A stretch of DNA of 64,000 nt, taken from contig NZ_CP073588.1 of the NCBI RefSeq assembly GCF_021560015.1, positions 930,001-994,000 of the forward strand, in the 5' to 3' direction. The notes below the pieces were generated by a model. That model had not been told where the DNA came from. It saw nothing but the letters and a program-made list of their open reading frames with translations, and did not search any database. The DNA is from Shewanella vesiculosa. GTDB taxonomy: Bacteria; Pseudomonadota; Gammaproteobacteria; Enterobacterales; Shewanellaceae. Made by a program: the position numbers and the translations under genes. How positions within the stretch are numbered: position 1 is the first letter of the stretch; every line of letters begins with the position of its first letter. Shown in pieces: positions 26,919 through 37,141 of this stretch.

Positions 26919-28307
26919 ATGTCCGAACTATATACCGCATCGGGTTCTAAGGTGCATGCCCATAAAGCTGATATTTTTTGTCGCGATGAAACTCGAGTTG
27001 ATTGGCATTCTAAAGCCCTGTGGGCATTACGTGAAAAACGTGATCGTGCCGCGGGCAGTTTACCTGAATGGGAGCAACTAAGGCTGCTAGGCTCACAGCT
27101 TAAACTGCACACCTTGAGCCATTTAGCGCAGTACCTTGAACAATTTGAACAACAATGCATTAGTAATGGTATTAAAGTGCATTGGGCTAAAGATGCCCAG
27201 CAACATAATGAAATTGTCCACGGTATTTTAGCTCAACATCAGGTTAAGAAGCTGGTTAAGTCTAAGTCGATGTTAACTGAAGAATGCCATATGAATCCGT
27301 ATCTAGAACGTCACGGCATTGAAGTGGTTGATACCGATTTAGGTGAACGGATTATACAGCTAGCGCATATGCCACCATCGCATATTGTGGTGCCGGCCAT
27401 TCACATGAAAAAAGAAGAAGTGGGTGAGTTATTTCACCAACAATTAGGCACTAAGGCTGGTGAGTCGGATCCCTTATATTTAACCCGTGCTGCTCGTGCG
27501 CATTTGAGAGAGAAATTCCTCAGTGCCGATGCGGCCATGACGGGGGTGAATATGGCAATTGCCGATCAAGGCGCTATTGTGGTGTGCACCAACGAAGGTA
27601 ACGCTGATATGGGCGCTAACTTACCTAAGCTGCAATTGCACTCAATGGGCATTGATAAAGTACTGCCTGATATGGATTCTGCAGGGGTGTTATTGCGCAC
27701 CTTAGCCCGAAATGCCACCGGGCAACCAATCACCACTTATTCTTCATTTTATCGCGGTCCGCAAGATGGCGGCGAGATGCATGTGATTATTGTTGATAAT
27801 GGCCGTACTGAGATGATGAAGGATAAAATTTTAGCCGAATCGCTAAAGTGTATCCGTTGTGGCGGCTGTTTAAATACTTGTCCGGTATATCGCCGTTCAG
27901 GTGGGTATAGCTATAACTATACGATTCCTGGTCCTATTGGCATTGCTGTGGGGGCTAAGCATGATGATACCAACTCTATCCCTTGGGCATGTACTTTGTG
28001 CGGTAGTTGTACCTATGTGTGTCCAACAATGGTGCCATTAGATAAGATTATTGCTCATCATCGTCGTTTAAAAGCCGAGGCTAAGACCTTGCCTTACGGA
28101 AAAGGTGGCTATATGCCGTTAGTGGGGCGCTTTATGGCCAGTGAAACCTTAATGAATACCTCTATGTCGGCAGCAAGGTTAGCCTTACGGGTGTTACCGG
28201 GGAGTTTACTTAAGCCATTTAGTGGTGCATGGGGTAAGTATCGCGAATTACCAGTGGCACCAGAATCAAGCTTTGCTAGCTGGTATAACAAGAATCGGAG
28301 ACGTTAA
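26919..28307 (+). CDS. lldF: L-lactate utilisation iron-sulfur protein LldF/LutB
   Basis: The LUD domain covers the N-terminal two thirds (EECHMNPYLERHGIEVVDTD, MTGVNMAIADQGAIVVCTNEG). Two 4Fe-4S motifs follow: CIRCGGCLNTCPVYR and CTLCGSCTYVCPTMVP. The 462 residues are in the expected range. It passes electrons within the LldEFG complex. Start ATG follows an SD-like AGGAGCC, and the stop is one base from the lldG start codon. Confidence 0.94.
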   Translation: MSELYTASGSKVHAHKADIFCRDETRVDWHSKALWALREKRDRAAGSLPEWEQLRLLGSQLKLHTLSHLAQYLEQFEQQCISNGIKVHWAKDAQQHNEIVHGILAQHQVKKLVKSKSMLTEECHMNPYLERHGIEVVDTDLGERIIQLAHMPPSHIVVPAIHMKKEEVGELFHQQLGTKAGESDPLYLTRAARAHLREKFLSADAAMTGVNMAIADQGAIVVCTNEGNADMGANLPKLQLHSMGIDKVLPDMDSAGVLLRTLARNATGQPITTYSSFYRGPQDGGEMHVIIVDNGRTEMMKDKILAESLKCIRCGGCLNTCPVYRRSGGYSYNYTIPGPIGIAVGAKHDDTNSIPWACTLCGSCTYVCPTMVPLDKIIAHHRRLKAEAKTLPYGKGGYMPLVGRFMASETLMNTSMSAARLALRVLPGSLLKPFSGAWGKYRELPVAPESSFASWYNKNRRR

Positions 28308-28308
28308 T

Positions 28309-28872
28309 ATGTCGAGTAAACAAACCATTTTATCAGCATTATCAGAGTCGGCATTGGATAATCATGCCATGCCTGAGATCGATGTTGTGGCAAATAATGA
28401 TGATCTTGTCGGCCAGTTTAATGCCAGTTTACAGTCTGTTGCAGCTACGCTTCACACTGACGGCGGTTTAGCCTCGCTCCAGCAAGCTGTAGATGATCTG
28501 ATAAAGCAAAATATGCAGGTGATATCATTAATTGAGGGTATTAAAGGTAATCGTTCAGTGCCAACAACTGCGCATCTTTTAGCGGATATTGATTATGCTG
28601 TGATTCCAGGCGATCTCGGTGTGGCCGAAAACGGTGCGATTTGGGTTAATCAACCGAGTCATAGAGTGACGCCGTTTATTTGCGAAAACCTGATCTTGGC
28701 ATTATCCAAAGACAATATTGTCGCCAATATGCATCAAGCCGTTAAACAGGTATCGCTGCAACAAGGTGATTTAGGATTATTTATATCGGGTCCGTCTAAA
28801 ACGGCTGATATTGAGCAAGCATTAGTGGTGGGCGCTCATGGTGCCTGTAGCTTAAATGTGTATTTGTATTAA
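28309..28872 (+). CDS. lldG: L-lactate utilisation protein LldG/LutC
   Basis: This is the third LldEFG subunit, 187 residues, LUD domain (DUF162). The conserved region AVIPGDLGVAENGAIWV and the C-terminal FISGPSKTADIEQALVVGAHG are present. The ATG at 28309 has an SD-like CGGAG and follows the lldF stop directly; an in-frame start at 28222 inside lldF is unlikely. A hairpin without a T run (28887-28916) follows. Confidence 0.93.
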   Translation: MSSKQTILSALSESALDNHAMPEIDVVANNDDLVGQFNASLQSVAATLHTDGGLASLQQAVDDLIKQNMQVISLIEGIKGNRSVPTTAHLLADIDYAVIPGDLGVAENGAIWVNQPSHRVTPFICENLILALSKDNIVANMHQAVKQVSLQQGDLGLFISGPSKTADIEQALVVGAHGACSLNVYLY

Positions 28873-29101
28873 TTTATATGAGCCAAGAGTCGTGAGTAAT
28901 GTTTAACTCATGACTCATTAACACTAGCTTGCCGTGATGCCATTGACTAAGTCAGTGACATCACTGTAACTGTTTGTCAGATTGAATCGATATCATCAAG
29001 CCATTGCAACAGCAAAAACCGCAACTCAAATCAGTAAAAATAGCCATCCACTGCCTTATAAAAGCGTTCAATCATTCCAAGTAGTTAAACCCAAGTACAG
29101 C

Positions 29102-30001
29102 TTAAAAATAGTCGAAAATACTCGCGGCTCGCTGCTGCAGAAACTCAATAAACAATTTTACCTTTAATGGCTGTTGTCGGCGTTGATGATACAAGATGCT
29201 GATACGGCGATGCTCGCCGGCCCATTGTGGTAATACTGTGATCAGCTCACCGTGTAAAAGCTGTTGTTTAACGAATAACTCAGGTCCGTATAAAATCCCG
29301 CCATCACCGACGGCTGCCCGCACTGCGCCGTGTAAATCACCTAAAGTTAACTTTGCTGGTCCATCGTAATAATATTGCTCACCGTCGCAATGTTTTAAGC
29401 TCCAGTTAAACAATGGCCATACTTTAATTAATTGGTAATCAACCAGCTGCTGCGGATGCTGTAGTTCAATCAGTTGCTTGGCATAAGTTGGCGATGCGTA
29501 GAGTCCGTAGTTCAACACCCCTAATGATGTTGACACCCAAGATGAGTCTGGTTGCGCACCACCTACTATCGCGACGTCGACACCTTCATCGATTAAATCA
29601 ATGGTGCTGTTATTTTGGGTGATATGCAGTTGAATGTGCGGATGTTGTTTTGAAAAGTCATTAATCGCTTCAATTAAGATCATCGAGGTAATAGAGACGG
29701 GTGTTGATATCCGCAAAGTGCTTTGGGGTTCATTGAGGGCTTGGCCACAAATCGTATCGAACTGTGCCACCACATGATGATAACGGTCGAATAACGCTCC
29801 GCCTTCTTCTGTTAATCGCAGCTTACGTGTGCTGCGCATAATTAACTGAGTATTGAGGCTCTGTTCTAGTTTACTGATTTTGCGACTAACGGTGGCAATA
29901 GGTAACTGTAATTCTTGCGCAGCAGACGAAAACCCTCCGGCATTGACCACGTGAACAAATAGATGGATCAATTCAAGATGACAGGCTAAATGTTGGCTCA
30001 T
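29102..30001 (-). CDS. LysR-family transcriptional regulator
   Basis: The N-terminal helix-turn-helix (LIHLFVHVVNAGGFSSAAQ, LPIATVSRKISKLEQ) and substrate-binding domain are complete; the closest type is the DsdC/CrgA-like branch that recognises RKLRLTEEG. It is convergent with lldG and divergent from prpR (296 bases between starts). Target genes cannot be assigned from position alone. Confidence 0.9.
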   Translation of the reverse strand: MSQHLACHLELIHLFVHVVNAGGFSSAAQELQLPIATVSRKISKLEQSLNTQLIMRSTRKLRLTEEGGALFDRYHHVVAQFDTICGQALNEPQSTLRISTPVSITSMILIEAINDFSKQHPHIQLHITQNNSTIDLIDEGVDVAIVGGAQPDSSWVSTSLGVLNYGLYASPTYAKQLIELQHPQQLVDYQLIKVWPLFNWSLKHCDGEQYYYDGPAKLTLGDLHGAVRAAVGDGGILYGPELFVKQQLLHGELITVLPQWAGEHRRISILYHQRRQQPLKVKLFIEFLQQRAASIFDYF

Positions 30002-30201
30002 TAAGAAACCCTTATTTTATTATTCGACTTATCCATTGTTTGCTCAACACTGAGTAAAACGGACAGTTGGGTGAGCATCTGGGCATCATATTGATATCAG
30101 TAATGCCATTTTGGCTAATATTAGCATGGGCTGACTTAAGGCATTACCGACTGATTGCATAAATTAGTGATAGGTAACACTTTAGGAGGGGATTTTATTT
30201 A

Positions 30202-30211
30202 TTGTCGACAA
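30202..30211. promoter_or_regulatory. Probable PrpR operator 1 (TTGTCGACAA)
   Basis: A perfect 10-bp palindrome TTGTCGACAA upstream of prpR. An identical copy is 52 bp further on (centre to centre), about five helical turns, which favours cooperative binding. GntR/FadR-type regulators bind palindromes of this size. Confidence 0.65.
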
Positions 30212-30253
30212 AAAGTCTATTTTGGGGTTGTTATACGCCTTAAAGGTGCTATA

Positions 30254-30263
30254 TTGTCGACAA
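30254..30263. promoter_or_regulatory. Probable PrpR operator 2 (TTGTCGACAA)
   Basis: The second copy of the palindrome lies about 40 bases before the prpR start, where it would overlap or follow the promoter and allow autorepression. Confidence 0.65.
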
Positions 30264-30297
30264 CTTGTTTTGAGTTATCCCATTTTATATTCAAGGT

Positions 30298-30948
30298 ATG
30301 AGCATGATCCAGCCGATTACTTCAGCAGATAAGACCTTTATAGCCCTAAGAGACGATATCGTCGAAGGTCGTATTGCAGCGGGTTCTAAGTTGAGTGAAA
30401 CTGAATTGTCGACAAAGTATGCCGTCAGCCGTGCGGTGATCCGTGAAGCCATTAACCGCTTAGAGTCGTGCCATATTGTTGAGCGTAAAGCGAACGTCGG
30501 TGCCAGAGTCGTAGCCTTGTCACCTCAGGGACTTATCGAATTATACCAAGTGCGTGAATCACTTGAAGGAATGGCAGCACGGTTAGCGGCAAAGAACATG
30601 ACCGACGATGAAATAGCCGATTTAAACCAGTTATTGCAATCTCACTTTGACGAGGTCAAAGGTGGCGAGTCTTATTATCAAGAAGCTGGCGATGTTGATT
30701 TTCATTACCGCATCATCTTAGGCAGTAAAAATAAACACCTAATTTCAATGCTATTTGATGGCATTTATCACTTGGTGCGCATGTATCGAGTGCAACTTGG
30801 CATGGCGGGTCCGCGTGTAACGACTGCTTATGATGAACACAAACATATTGTTCAGGCCATTTTAAATCGTGACGCAGAATTAGCCGAAATGCTGATGCGC
30901 CGCCATATTTTGTATTCTAAAAATAGTATCGAACATAAATTATCGTAA
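30298..30948 (+). CDS. prpR: GntR-family regulator of propionate catabolism (PrpR-type, FCD domain)
   Basis: The N-terminal winged helix is GntR type ([20 protein letters not shown], then [20 protein letters not shown]) and the C-terminal FCD domain contains a metal/ligand-binding histidine set ([36 protein letters not shown]). It heads the prpBC-acnD-prpF cluster on the same strand, so it most likely represses the cluster until 2-methylcitrate is present. This GntR type differs from the sigma-54 activator PrpR of Salmonella. The ATG at 30304 has better SD spacing (AAGG at 30293) than the one at 30298. Confidence 0.88.
   Translation: MSMIQPITSADKTFIALRDDIVEGRIAAGSKLSETELSTKYAVSRAVIREAINRLESCHIVERKANVGARVVALSPQGLIELYQVRESLEGMAARLAAKNMTDDEIADLNQLLQSHFDEVKGGESYYQEAGDVDFHYRIILGSKNKHLISMLFDGIYHLVRMYRVQLGMAGPRVTTAYDEHKHIVQAILNRDAELAEMLMRRHILYSKNSIEHKLS
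30416..30425. promoter_or_regulatory. Third TTGTCGACAA palindrome, inside prpR
   Basis: The same 10-bp sequence occurs within codons for ELSTK of prpR, 162 bp after operator 2. It may be an auxiliary operator, or a coincidence of coding sequence. Confidence 0.4.
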
Positions 30949-31003
30949 CGACTATTCTGTAGCGTTTCGCGTTTACAGTATTAATTGCAGAGAGGGAAAT
31001 ATC

Positions 31004-31882
31004 ATGAGTGCAGGTAAAAAATTTCGTCAAGCATTAGCCAATAACAAACCACTGCAAATAGTGGGTGCCATTAATGCTTATTCAGCAATGATGGCTAAGC
31101 AAATTGGCCATCAAGCCATTTACTTATCCGGTGGTGGCGTGGCTAACGCCTCTTATGGTTTACCAGATTTAGGCATGACATCATTAAATGATGTGTTGGT
31201 TGATGTGCAACGTATTACATCTGCTTGTGATTTACCTTTGCTGGTGGACATTGATACTGGTTGGGGCGGGGCATTTAATATTGCCAAAACTATTCGTGAT
31301 ATGGAAAAAGCGGGCGCAGCCGCTGTGCACATGGAAGACCAAGTAGCGCAAAAGCGTTGTGGCCATCGTCCTAATAAAGAAATTGTCCCAGTAGAAGAAA
31401 TGGTTGACCGCATTAAAGCGGCTGTTGATGCCCGCACAGATCCTGACTTTTTCATTATGGCGCGCACAGACTCATTTGCTCAAGAAGGCCTTGAAGCAGC
31501 AATTGAACGTGCTAAAGCCTATGTTGCAGCGGGTGCCGACGGTATTTTTGCTGAGGCAATTAAAACCGAAGAGCATTATCGTGCTTTTGCAGCAGCACTT
31601 GATGTGCCTATTTTGGCTAACATTACCGAGTTTGGCCAAACTGAACTGTGGAATAAGCAGCAATTAGGCGAGTGGGGCGCATCTATGGTGTTGTACCCAT
31701 TGAGCGCATTCCGTGCGATGAATAAAGCAGCCGAAAATGTCTACAACGCTATTTTAGTTGATGGCGACCAAAAAGCGGTGGTTGATACCATGCAAACGCG
31801 AATGGATTTGTATGACTATTTAGGCTACCACGATTATGAACAAAAATTAGACAGCCTATTTGCCGAAGGCAAAAACAAATAG
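31004..31882 (+). CDS. prpB: 2-methylisocitrate lyase
   Basis: PrpB cleaves 2-methylisocitrate to pyruvate and succinate, the last step of the methylcitrate cycle. The phosphoenolpyruvate mutase/isocitrate lyase barrel shows [29 protein letters not shown], the active-site loop [10 protein letters not shown] (catalytic Cys in KRCG) and ARTDS. The 292 residues are typical. It has a strong SD (GAGAGGGA) and is 55 bases after prpR. Confidence 0.96.
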   Translation: MSAGKKFRQALANNKPLQIVGAINAYSAMMAKQIGHQAIYLSGGGVANASYGLPDLGMTSLNDVLVDVQRITSACDLPLLVDIDTGWGGAFNIAKTIRDMEKAGAAAVHMEDQVAQKRCGHRPNKEIVPVEEMVDRIKAAVDARTDPDFFIMARTDSFAQEGLEAAIERAKAYVAAGADGIFAEAIKTEEHYRAFAAALDVPILANITEFGQTELWNKQQLGEWGASMVLYPLSAFRAMNKAAENVYNAILVDGDQKAVVDTMQTRMDLYDYLGYHDYEQKLDSLFAEGKNK

Positions 31883-31987
31883 CCAGCCACTCTTAGAGTG
31901 TGGACTGCTTTTATAATCAAAATAAAAATACCCTACAATCGCGATTAAGTACTGCTCAATCGCGACAAGCATAATAAGGAAGAGATC

Positions 31988-33112
31988 ATGGTTGACAAGA
32001 AATTATCAGGCGCAGGATTACGCGGTCAGAGTGCTGGCGAAACTAAATTATGTACTGTGGGTAAATCAGGTTCAGGTCTGACTTATTGCGGTTACGATGT
32101 ATCAGATTTAGCCGATAATGCGACCTTTGAAGAAGTCGCATATTTGTTATTTAATGGTGAATTGCCGACTCAAGCACAATTAAGTGCTTATAAAGCCGAA
32201 TTGAAAGCGCAGCGTGATTTACCCGCCGCCCTTAAAGCCGTATTAAAACTGATCCCTGCTGATGCACATCCAATGGACGTGATGCGTACAGGTTGCTCGT
32301 TTTTAGGTAACCTTGAACCAGAAGTTGATTTTACTCAGCAACATAAGGCCTCGAACCGCTTGCTTGCCGCGTTCCCAGCTATCATGTGTTATTGGTACCG
32401 TTACAGCCATGACGGTGTTGAAATTGATTGCACTACAGATGAAGACTCTCTTGGTGGCCATTTCCTTAAGTTACTTCGTGGTGAAACGCCGTCAGAGCAA
32501 CATCGCCGTGTAATGGATGTATCGTTGATTCTTTATGCAGAGCATGAGTTTAACGCATCTACCTTTACTGCGCGCGTATGTGCATCAACCTTATCAGATA
32601 TGTATTCGTGTGTGACTGGCGCGATTGGTTCATTACGCGGTCCGCTGCACGGTGGTGCGAACGAAGCGGCGATGGAGATGATCCAAAAATTTAGCTCGCC
32701 TGCCGATGCTAAAGTGCAAATGGCCTTGATGCTTGAACGCAAAGAAAAAATCATGGGCTTTGGTCATGCTATTTATAGCGTGTCAGATCCACGTAATGTG
32801 ATCATTAAAGCATGGTCTGAAAAATTGGCTCATGAAAACGGTGATACATCTTTATATGACATTTCTGTCGCCTGTGAAGAGTTTATGTGGGACACCAAAA
32901 AGCTATTTTGTAATGCCGATTTCTTCCATGCCTCTGCTTATCATTTTATGGGTATTCCAACTAAGTTATTTACGCCAATCTTTGTTTGTTCACGTCTAAC
33001 AGGTTGGGCGGCACATGTAATGGAACAGCGTTCGAACAATCGCATTATTCGTCCAAGTGCTGATTATGTTGGTAGTGAGCCACGTAAAGTGGTTGCTATC
33101 AGCCAACGTTAA
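31988..33112 (+). CDS. prpC: 2-methylcitrate synthase
   Basis: PrpC condenses propionyl-CoA with oxaloacetate. The citrate synthase fold is clear: GPLHGGANEAAMEM (His), GFGHAIYSVSDPRN (His) and a catalytic Asp in the C-terminal part (CNADFFHASAYHFMGIP). AGLRGQSAGETKLCTVGK at the N-terminus is characteristic of methylcitrate synthases. Length 374. A GGAAGAG ribosome-binding site precedes the ATG. Confidence 0.95.
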   Translation: MVDKKLSGAGLRGQSAGETKLCTVGKSGSGLTYCGYDVSDLADNATFEEVAYLLFNGELPTQAQLSAYKAELKAQRDLPAALKAVLKLIPADAHPMDVMRTGCSFLGNLEPEVDFTQQHKASNRLLAAFPAIMCYWYRYSHDGVEIDCTTDEDSLGGHFLKLLRGETPSEQHRRVMDVSLILYAEHEFNASTFTARVCASTLSDMYSCVTGAIGSLRGPLHGGANEAAMEMIQKFSSPADAKVQMALMLERKEKIMGFGHAIYSVSDPRNVIIKAWSEKLAHENGDTSLYDISVACEEFMWDTKKLFCNADFFHASAYHFMGIPTKLFTPIFVCSRLTGWAAHVMEQRSNNRIIRPSADYVGSEPRKVVAISQR

Positions 33113-33119
33113 TCTGATT

Positions 33120-33153
33120 AGCCGAGTATCAATATGATGGCTCGGCTTTTTTC
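33120..33153 (+). terminator. Hairpin terminator or attenuator after prpC
   Basis: AGCCGAG (33120-33126) / CTCGGCT (33141-33147) followed by a T run. It lies inside the cluster, so it may reduce rather than abolish readthrough to acnD. Confidence 0.7.
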
Positions 33154-33241
33154 AATTAACGCATATCAAATGCGGTGATGTCTTAACTTAGCTGATATCA
33201 ACAACCGCTCACCGATCACCAAATTTACTGTGGGTCTTACT

Positions 33242-35812
33242 ATGAATACTGATTATCGTAAACCTTTACCCGGCACAACTTTAGACTACTTTGATACCGA
33301 AGAAGCCGTTGATGCCATAGAGGCGGGCGCTTATGCCAAACTGCCTTATTGTTCTCGCGTGTTTGCCGAGAACTTAGTGCGTCGCTGTGCGCCAGAGACG
33401 TTGACTGATTCGTTAAAACAGCTGATTGAGCGTAAAAATGACCTCGACTTTCCGTGGTATCCCGCTCGCGTGGTGTGTCACGATATTTTAGGGCAAACCG
33501 CTTTAGTTGATTTAGCCGGTTTACGTGATGCCATTGCTGAAAAAGGCGGTGACCCATCAAAGGTTAACCCTGTTGTACCGACTCAATTGATTGTCGATCA
33601 TTCGTTAGCGGTAGAACATGCCGGCTTTGATAAAGACGCATTTGAGAAAAACCGTTCAATTGAAGACCGTCGTAATGAAGACCGTTTTCATTTTATCAAC
33701 TGGACTAAAACGGCGTTTAAAAATGTTGATGTTATCCAACCGGGTAACGGCATCATGCATCAAATTAACTTAGAACGTATGTCGCCAGTGGTGCATGCTC
33801 AAAATGGTGTGGCGTTCCCTGATACCCTAGTCGGCACCGATAGCCATACACCTCATGTAGATGCGTTAGGTGTTATAGCCATTGGCGTAGGTGGTTTAGA
33901 AGCGGAAAGCGTGATGCTCGGCCGCGCATCTTACATGCGTTTACCGGAAATTGTTGGTGTTGAAATTACCGGTAAACCACAACCTGGCATTACCGCTACC
34001 GATATTGTATTAGCTTTAACCGAATACTTACGGGCGCAAAAAGTCGTGTCATCGTATCTTGAGTTTTATGGTGAAGGTACCACCCATTTAACCTTGGGCG
34101 ATCGCGCCACCATTACCAACATGACACCTGAATACGGCGCCACCGCGGCGATGTTTTATATCGATAAGCAAACCATTGATTATTTGACATTAACCGGTCG
34201 TGAAGACGCACAAGTTAAATTAGTCGAAACCTACGCCAAACAAGCCGGCTTATGGGCTGATACCTTAACGAATGCTGTGTATGAGCGTGTTCTGCACTTT
34301 GATTTGTCATCGGTTGGCCGTAATATTGCCGGTCCTTCAAATCCGCATTCTCGGGTTCCAACCTCTGAGCTTGCTGCTCGCGGCATTAGCGGCGTAGTTG
34401 AAAACGAGCCAGGTAAAATGCCCGATGGTGCCGTGATTATTGCCGCCATTACTAGCTGTACTAACACCAGCAACCCTCGCAATATGATTGCCGCGGGGTT
34501 ATTAGCACGAAATGCCAATGCACGTGGTTTATTACGTAAACCTTGGGTGAAATCATCGCTTGCGCCTGGCTCTAAAGCGGTGCAGTTATATTTAGAAGAA
34601 GCGGGCTTGTTACCTGAGCTGGAAAACTTAGGCTTTGGTATTGTTGGCTTTGCCTGTACCACCTGTAATGGCATGAGTGGCGCACTCGATCCGATTATTC
34701 AACAAGAAGTGATTGATCGTGATTTATACGCAACGGCAGTGTTATCGGGTAATCGCAATTTCGATGGACGTATTCACCCATACGCTAAACAAGCATTTTT
34801 AGCCTCACCGCCATTAGTGATAGCTTACGCGATTGCCGGTACCATTCGTTTTGATATTGAAAAAGATATCTTAGGTATTGATAACCAAGGTCAAGCGGTC
34901 ACATTAAAAGACATTTGGCCTACCGACGAAGAAATCGATGCGGTTGTTAAATCTAGCGTTAAACCTGAACAGTTCCGTAAAGTGTACGAGCCGATGTTTG
35001 ACATCAAAGTAGAATATGGCAGTCACGTTAATCCACAATATGAATGGCGTCCACAAAGCACTTATATTCGTCGTCCACCTTATTGGGATGGAGCCTTAGC
35101 GGGTGAGCGTTCGATGCAAGGTATGCGCGCATTAGCGGTATTGGGCGACAACATCACTACAGATCATTTATCGCCATCAAACGCAATTATGCTCGACAGT
35201 GCGGCAGGGGCGTATTTACATAAAATGGGTTTACCGGAAGAAGACTTTAACTCTTATGCCACTCACAGAGGCGATCACTTAACGGCGCAGCGTGCGACAT
35301 TTGCCAATCCAAAACTGTTTAACGAAATGGTGCAGGAAAACGGCAAAGTGAAACAAGGATCGCTGGCGCGTTTAGAGCCAGAAGGCCAAGTCACTCGCAT
35401 GTGGGAAGCCATTGAAACCTATATGGAGCGTAAACAGCCACTGATTATCATTGCTGGTGCTGATTATGGTCAAGGGTCATCTCGTGACTGGGCAGCAAAA
35501 GGCGTGCGCCTTGCGGGTGTTGAAGTGATTGTTGCTGAAGGTTTTGAGCGTATTCACCGTACCAACTTAGTCGGTATGGGCGTGTTACCGCTTGAATTCA
35601 CAGCAGGTCATAACCGTCATACTTATCAGATTGATGGCACAGAAACCTATGATGTGGTTGGCGAGCGTAAGCCTGGTGCTATGTTAGATGTGATCATGAC
35701 GCGTAAAAACGGTGAGCAAGTGACGATTGCGGTGAAGTGTCGTGTCGACACGGCTGAAGAACTGTCGATTTATGAAGCGGTGTATTACAACGTTTTGCGC
35801 AAGACTTTTTAG
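33242..35812 (+). CDS. acnD: 2-methylcitrate dehydratase, Fe-S dependent (AcnD)
   Basis: AcnD dehydrates 2-methylcitrate to 2-methylaconitate, which PrpF then isomerises. Aconitase-type features are present: GTDSHTPHVDALG, the cluster cysteines in ITSCTNTSNPRN and GFACTTCNGMSG, and the C-terminal swivel domain GADYGQGSSRDWAAKGV. The 856-residue length is right for AcnD. The ATG at 33242 (MNTDYRKPLPGT) is the likely start; an in-frame GTG lies 12 bases upstream. Confidence 0.95.
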   Translation: MNTDYRKPLPGTTLDYFDTEEAVDAIEAGAYAKLPYCSRVFAENLVRRCAPETLTDSLKQLIERKNDLDFPWYPARVVCHDILGQTALVDLAGLRDAIAEKGGDPSKVNPVVPTQLIVDHSLAVEHAGFDKDAFEKNRSIEDRRNEDRFHFINWTKTAFKNVDVIQPGNGIMHQINLERMSPVVHAQNGVAFPDTLVGTDSHTPHVDALGVIAIGVGGLEAESVMLGRASYMRLPEIVGVEITGKPQPGITATDIVLALTEYLRAQKVVSSYLEFYGEGTTHLTLGDRATITNMTPEYGATAAMFYIDKQTIDYLTLTGREDAQVKLVETYAKQAGLWADTLTNAVYERVLHFDLSSVGRNIAGPSNPHSRVPTSELAARGISGVVENEPGKMPDGAVIIAAITSCTNTSNPRNMIAAGLLARNANARGLLRKPWVKSSLAPGSKAVQLYLEEAGLLPELENLGFGIVGFACTTCNGMSGALDPIIQQEVIDRDLYATAVLSGNRNFDGRIHPYAKQAFLASPPLVIAYAIAGTIRFDIEKDILGIDNQGQAVTLKDIWPTDEEIDAVVKSSVKPEQFRKVYEPMFDIKVEYGSHVNPQYEWRPQSTYIRRPPYWDGALAGERSMQGMRALAVLGDNITTDHLSPSNAIMLDSAAGAYLHKMGLPEEDFNSYATHRGDHLTAQRATFANPKLFNEMVQENGKVKQGSLARLEPEGQVTRMWEAIETYMERKQPLIIIAGADYGQGSSRDWAAKGVRLAGVEVIVAEGFERIHRTNLVGMGVLPLEFTAGHNRHTYQIDGTETYDVVGERKPGAMLDVIMTRKNGEQVTIAVKCRVDTAEELSIYEAVYYNVLRKTF

Positions 35813-35851
35813 CCAATGAAGTGGCTAACTAGCCTCATATTCGTCTAGCTT

Positions 35852-35889
35852 AATCGGTAGTTTATAACGCATAAGCTACCGATTTTTAT
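35852..35889 (+). terminator. Hairpin between acnD and prpF
   Basis: AATCGGTAG (35852-35860) / CTACCGATT (35876-35884) then TTT. A modest terminator or mRNA-stabilising hairpin within the cluster. Confidence 0.6.
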
Positions 35890-35910
35890 GTTTTATAATA
35901 GGATGAAGTT

Positions 35911-37081
35911 ATGGCACATTTACCACAAATAAAGATCCCCGCAACCTATATGCGTGGCGGCACCAGTAAAGGGGTGTTTTTTCAGCTTAACTGACTTGCC
36001 AGCAGCGGCCCAAGTAGCGGGTGCAGCGCGTGATGCATTGTTGCTGCGCGTGATTGGCAGCCCTGATCCTTACGGTAAACAAACCGATGGTATGGGCGGT
36101 GCAACCTCTAGCACTAGTAAAACGGTAATCTTATCTAAAAGTACTCAAGCCGATCACGATGTTGATTATCTATTTGGCCAAGTGGCTATTGATAAACCGT
36201 TTGTCGATTGGAGTGGTAACTGCGGTAATTTAACCGCAGCAGTTGGCTCATTTGCTATCAGCAACGGTTTAATTGATCCCAGCCGCGTGCCACACAATGG
36301 CACTGCTGTTGTGCGGATTTGGCAAGCCAATATTCATAAAACCATTATTGCCCATGTGCCGATAACCAATGGTGAAGTTCAGGAAACGGGCGATTTTGAA
36401 CTGGACGGAGTGACATTTCCTGCCGCTGAAGTTCAAGTTGAGTTTTTAGACCCCGCAGATGGTGAAGGCGCTATGTTCCCAACGGGTAATGTGGTCGATG
36501 AACTTGAGGTACCTGGTGTGGGAACGTTTAAAGCCACCATGATTAATGCCGGTATTCCTACCATTTTCATCAATGCTGCTGACATTAATTATCTTGGCAC
36601 TGAGCTACAAGATGACATTAATAATGATGATAAAGCCTTAGCCATGTTTGAAACTATTCGAGCTTATGGTGCTGTTAAAATGGGGTTAATTAACCATATT
36701 GAAGAAGCCGCTGCTCGTCAACATACCCCCAAAGTCGCCTTTGTTGCACCGCATGCTGAGTATGTTTCTTCCAGCGGTAAAACCGTGACCACAGATGATA
36801 TTGATTTAGTTGTACGTGCGTTGTCTATGGGGAAATTACATCACGCTATGATGGGCACTGCTGCTGTTGCAATTGGCACGGCTGCGGCAATTCCTGGCAC
36901 CTTAGTTAATTTAGCTGCTGGTGGTGGCGAAAGAACCGCAGTCCGTTTTGGTCACCCTTCAGGCACGCTCAGAGTCGGGGCACAAGCGCAGTTGCTTGAT
37001 GGGCAATGGCAGGTTAAAAAAGCCATAATGAGCCGCAGTGCTCGAGTATTAATGGAAGGTAATGTAAGAATACCGCAATAG
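35911..37081 (+). pseudogene. prpF: 2-methylaconitate isomerase PrpF, frameshifted near the start
   Basis: PrpF isomerises the AcnD product to cis-2-methylaconitate, which re-enters the cycle. The start MAHLPQIKIPATYMRGGTSK is in one frame, but six T residues (35977-35982) break it and a TGA comes at codon 28; the frame beginning at 35954 carries everything else (SLTDLPAAAQ, GSPDPYGKQTDGMGGATSS, DWSGNCGNLTAAVG). With five T residues the sequence would read GVFFSLTDLP, as expected for PrpF. Thus either a one-base insertion inactivates the gene or the base is a sequencing error. The rest of the protein is fully preserved, which argues for error or a very recent change. Confidence 0.9.
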
Positions 37082-37109
37082 CCAATATGACTATGTTTTG
37101 TGTCAAATA

Positions 37110-37141
37110 GAAAAAGCCTTGGCCATGCCAAGGTTTTTTTT
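37110..37141 (+). terminator. Terminator after prpF
   Basis: Stem CCTTGGC (37117-37123) / GCCAAGG (37127-37133), A-rich before and eight T residues after. Confidence 0.85.

Noticed and set aside
28982..29167. Open frame of 61 codons after lldG
   Set aside because: It overlaps the end of the LysR gene on the other strand and has no SD or domain.
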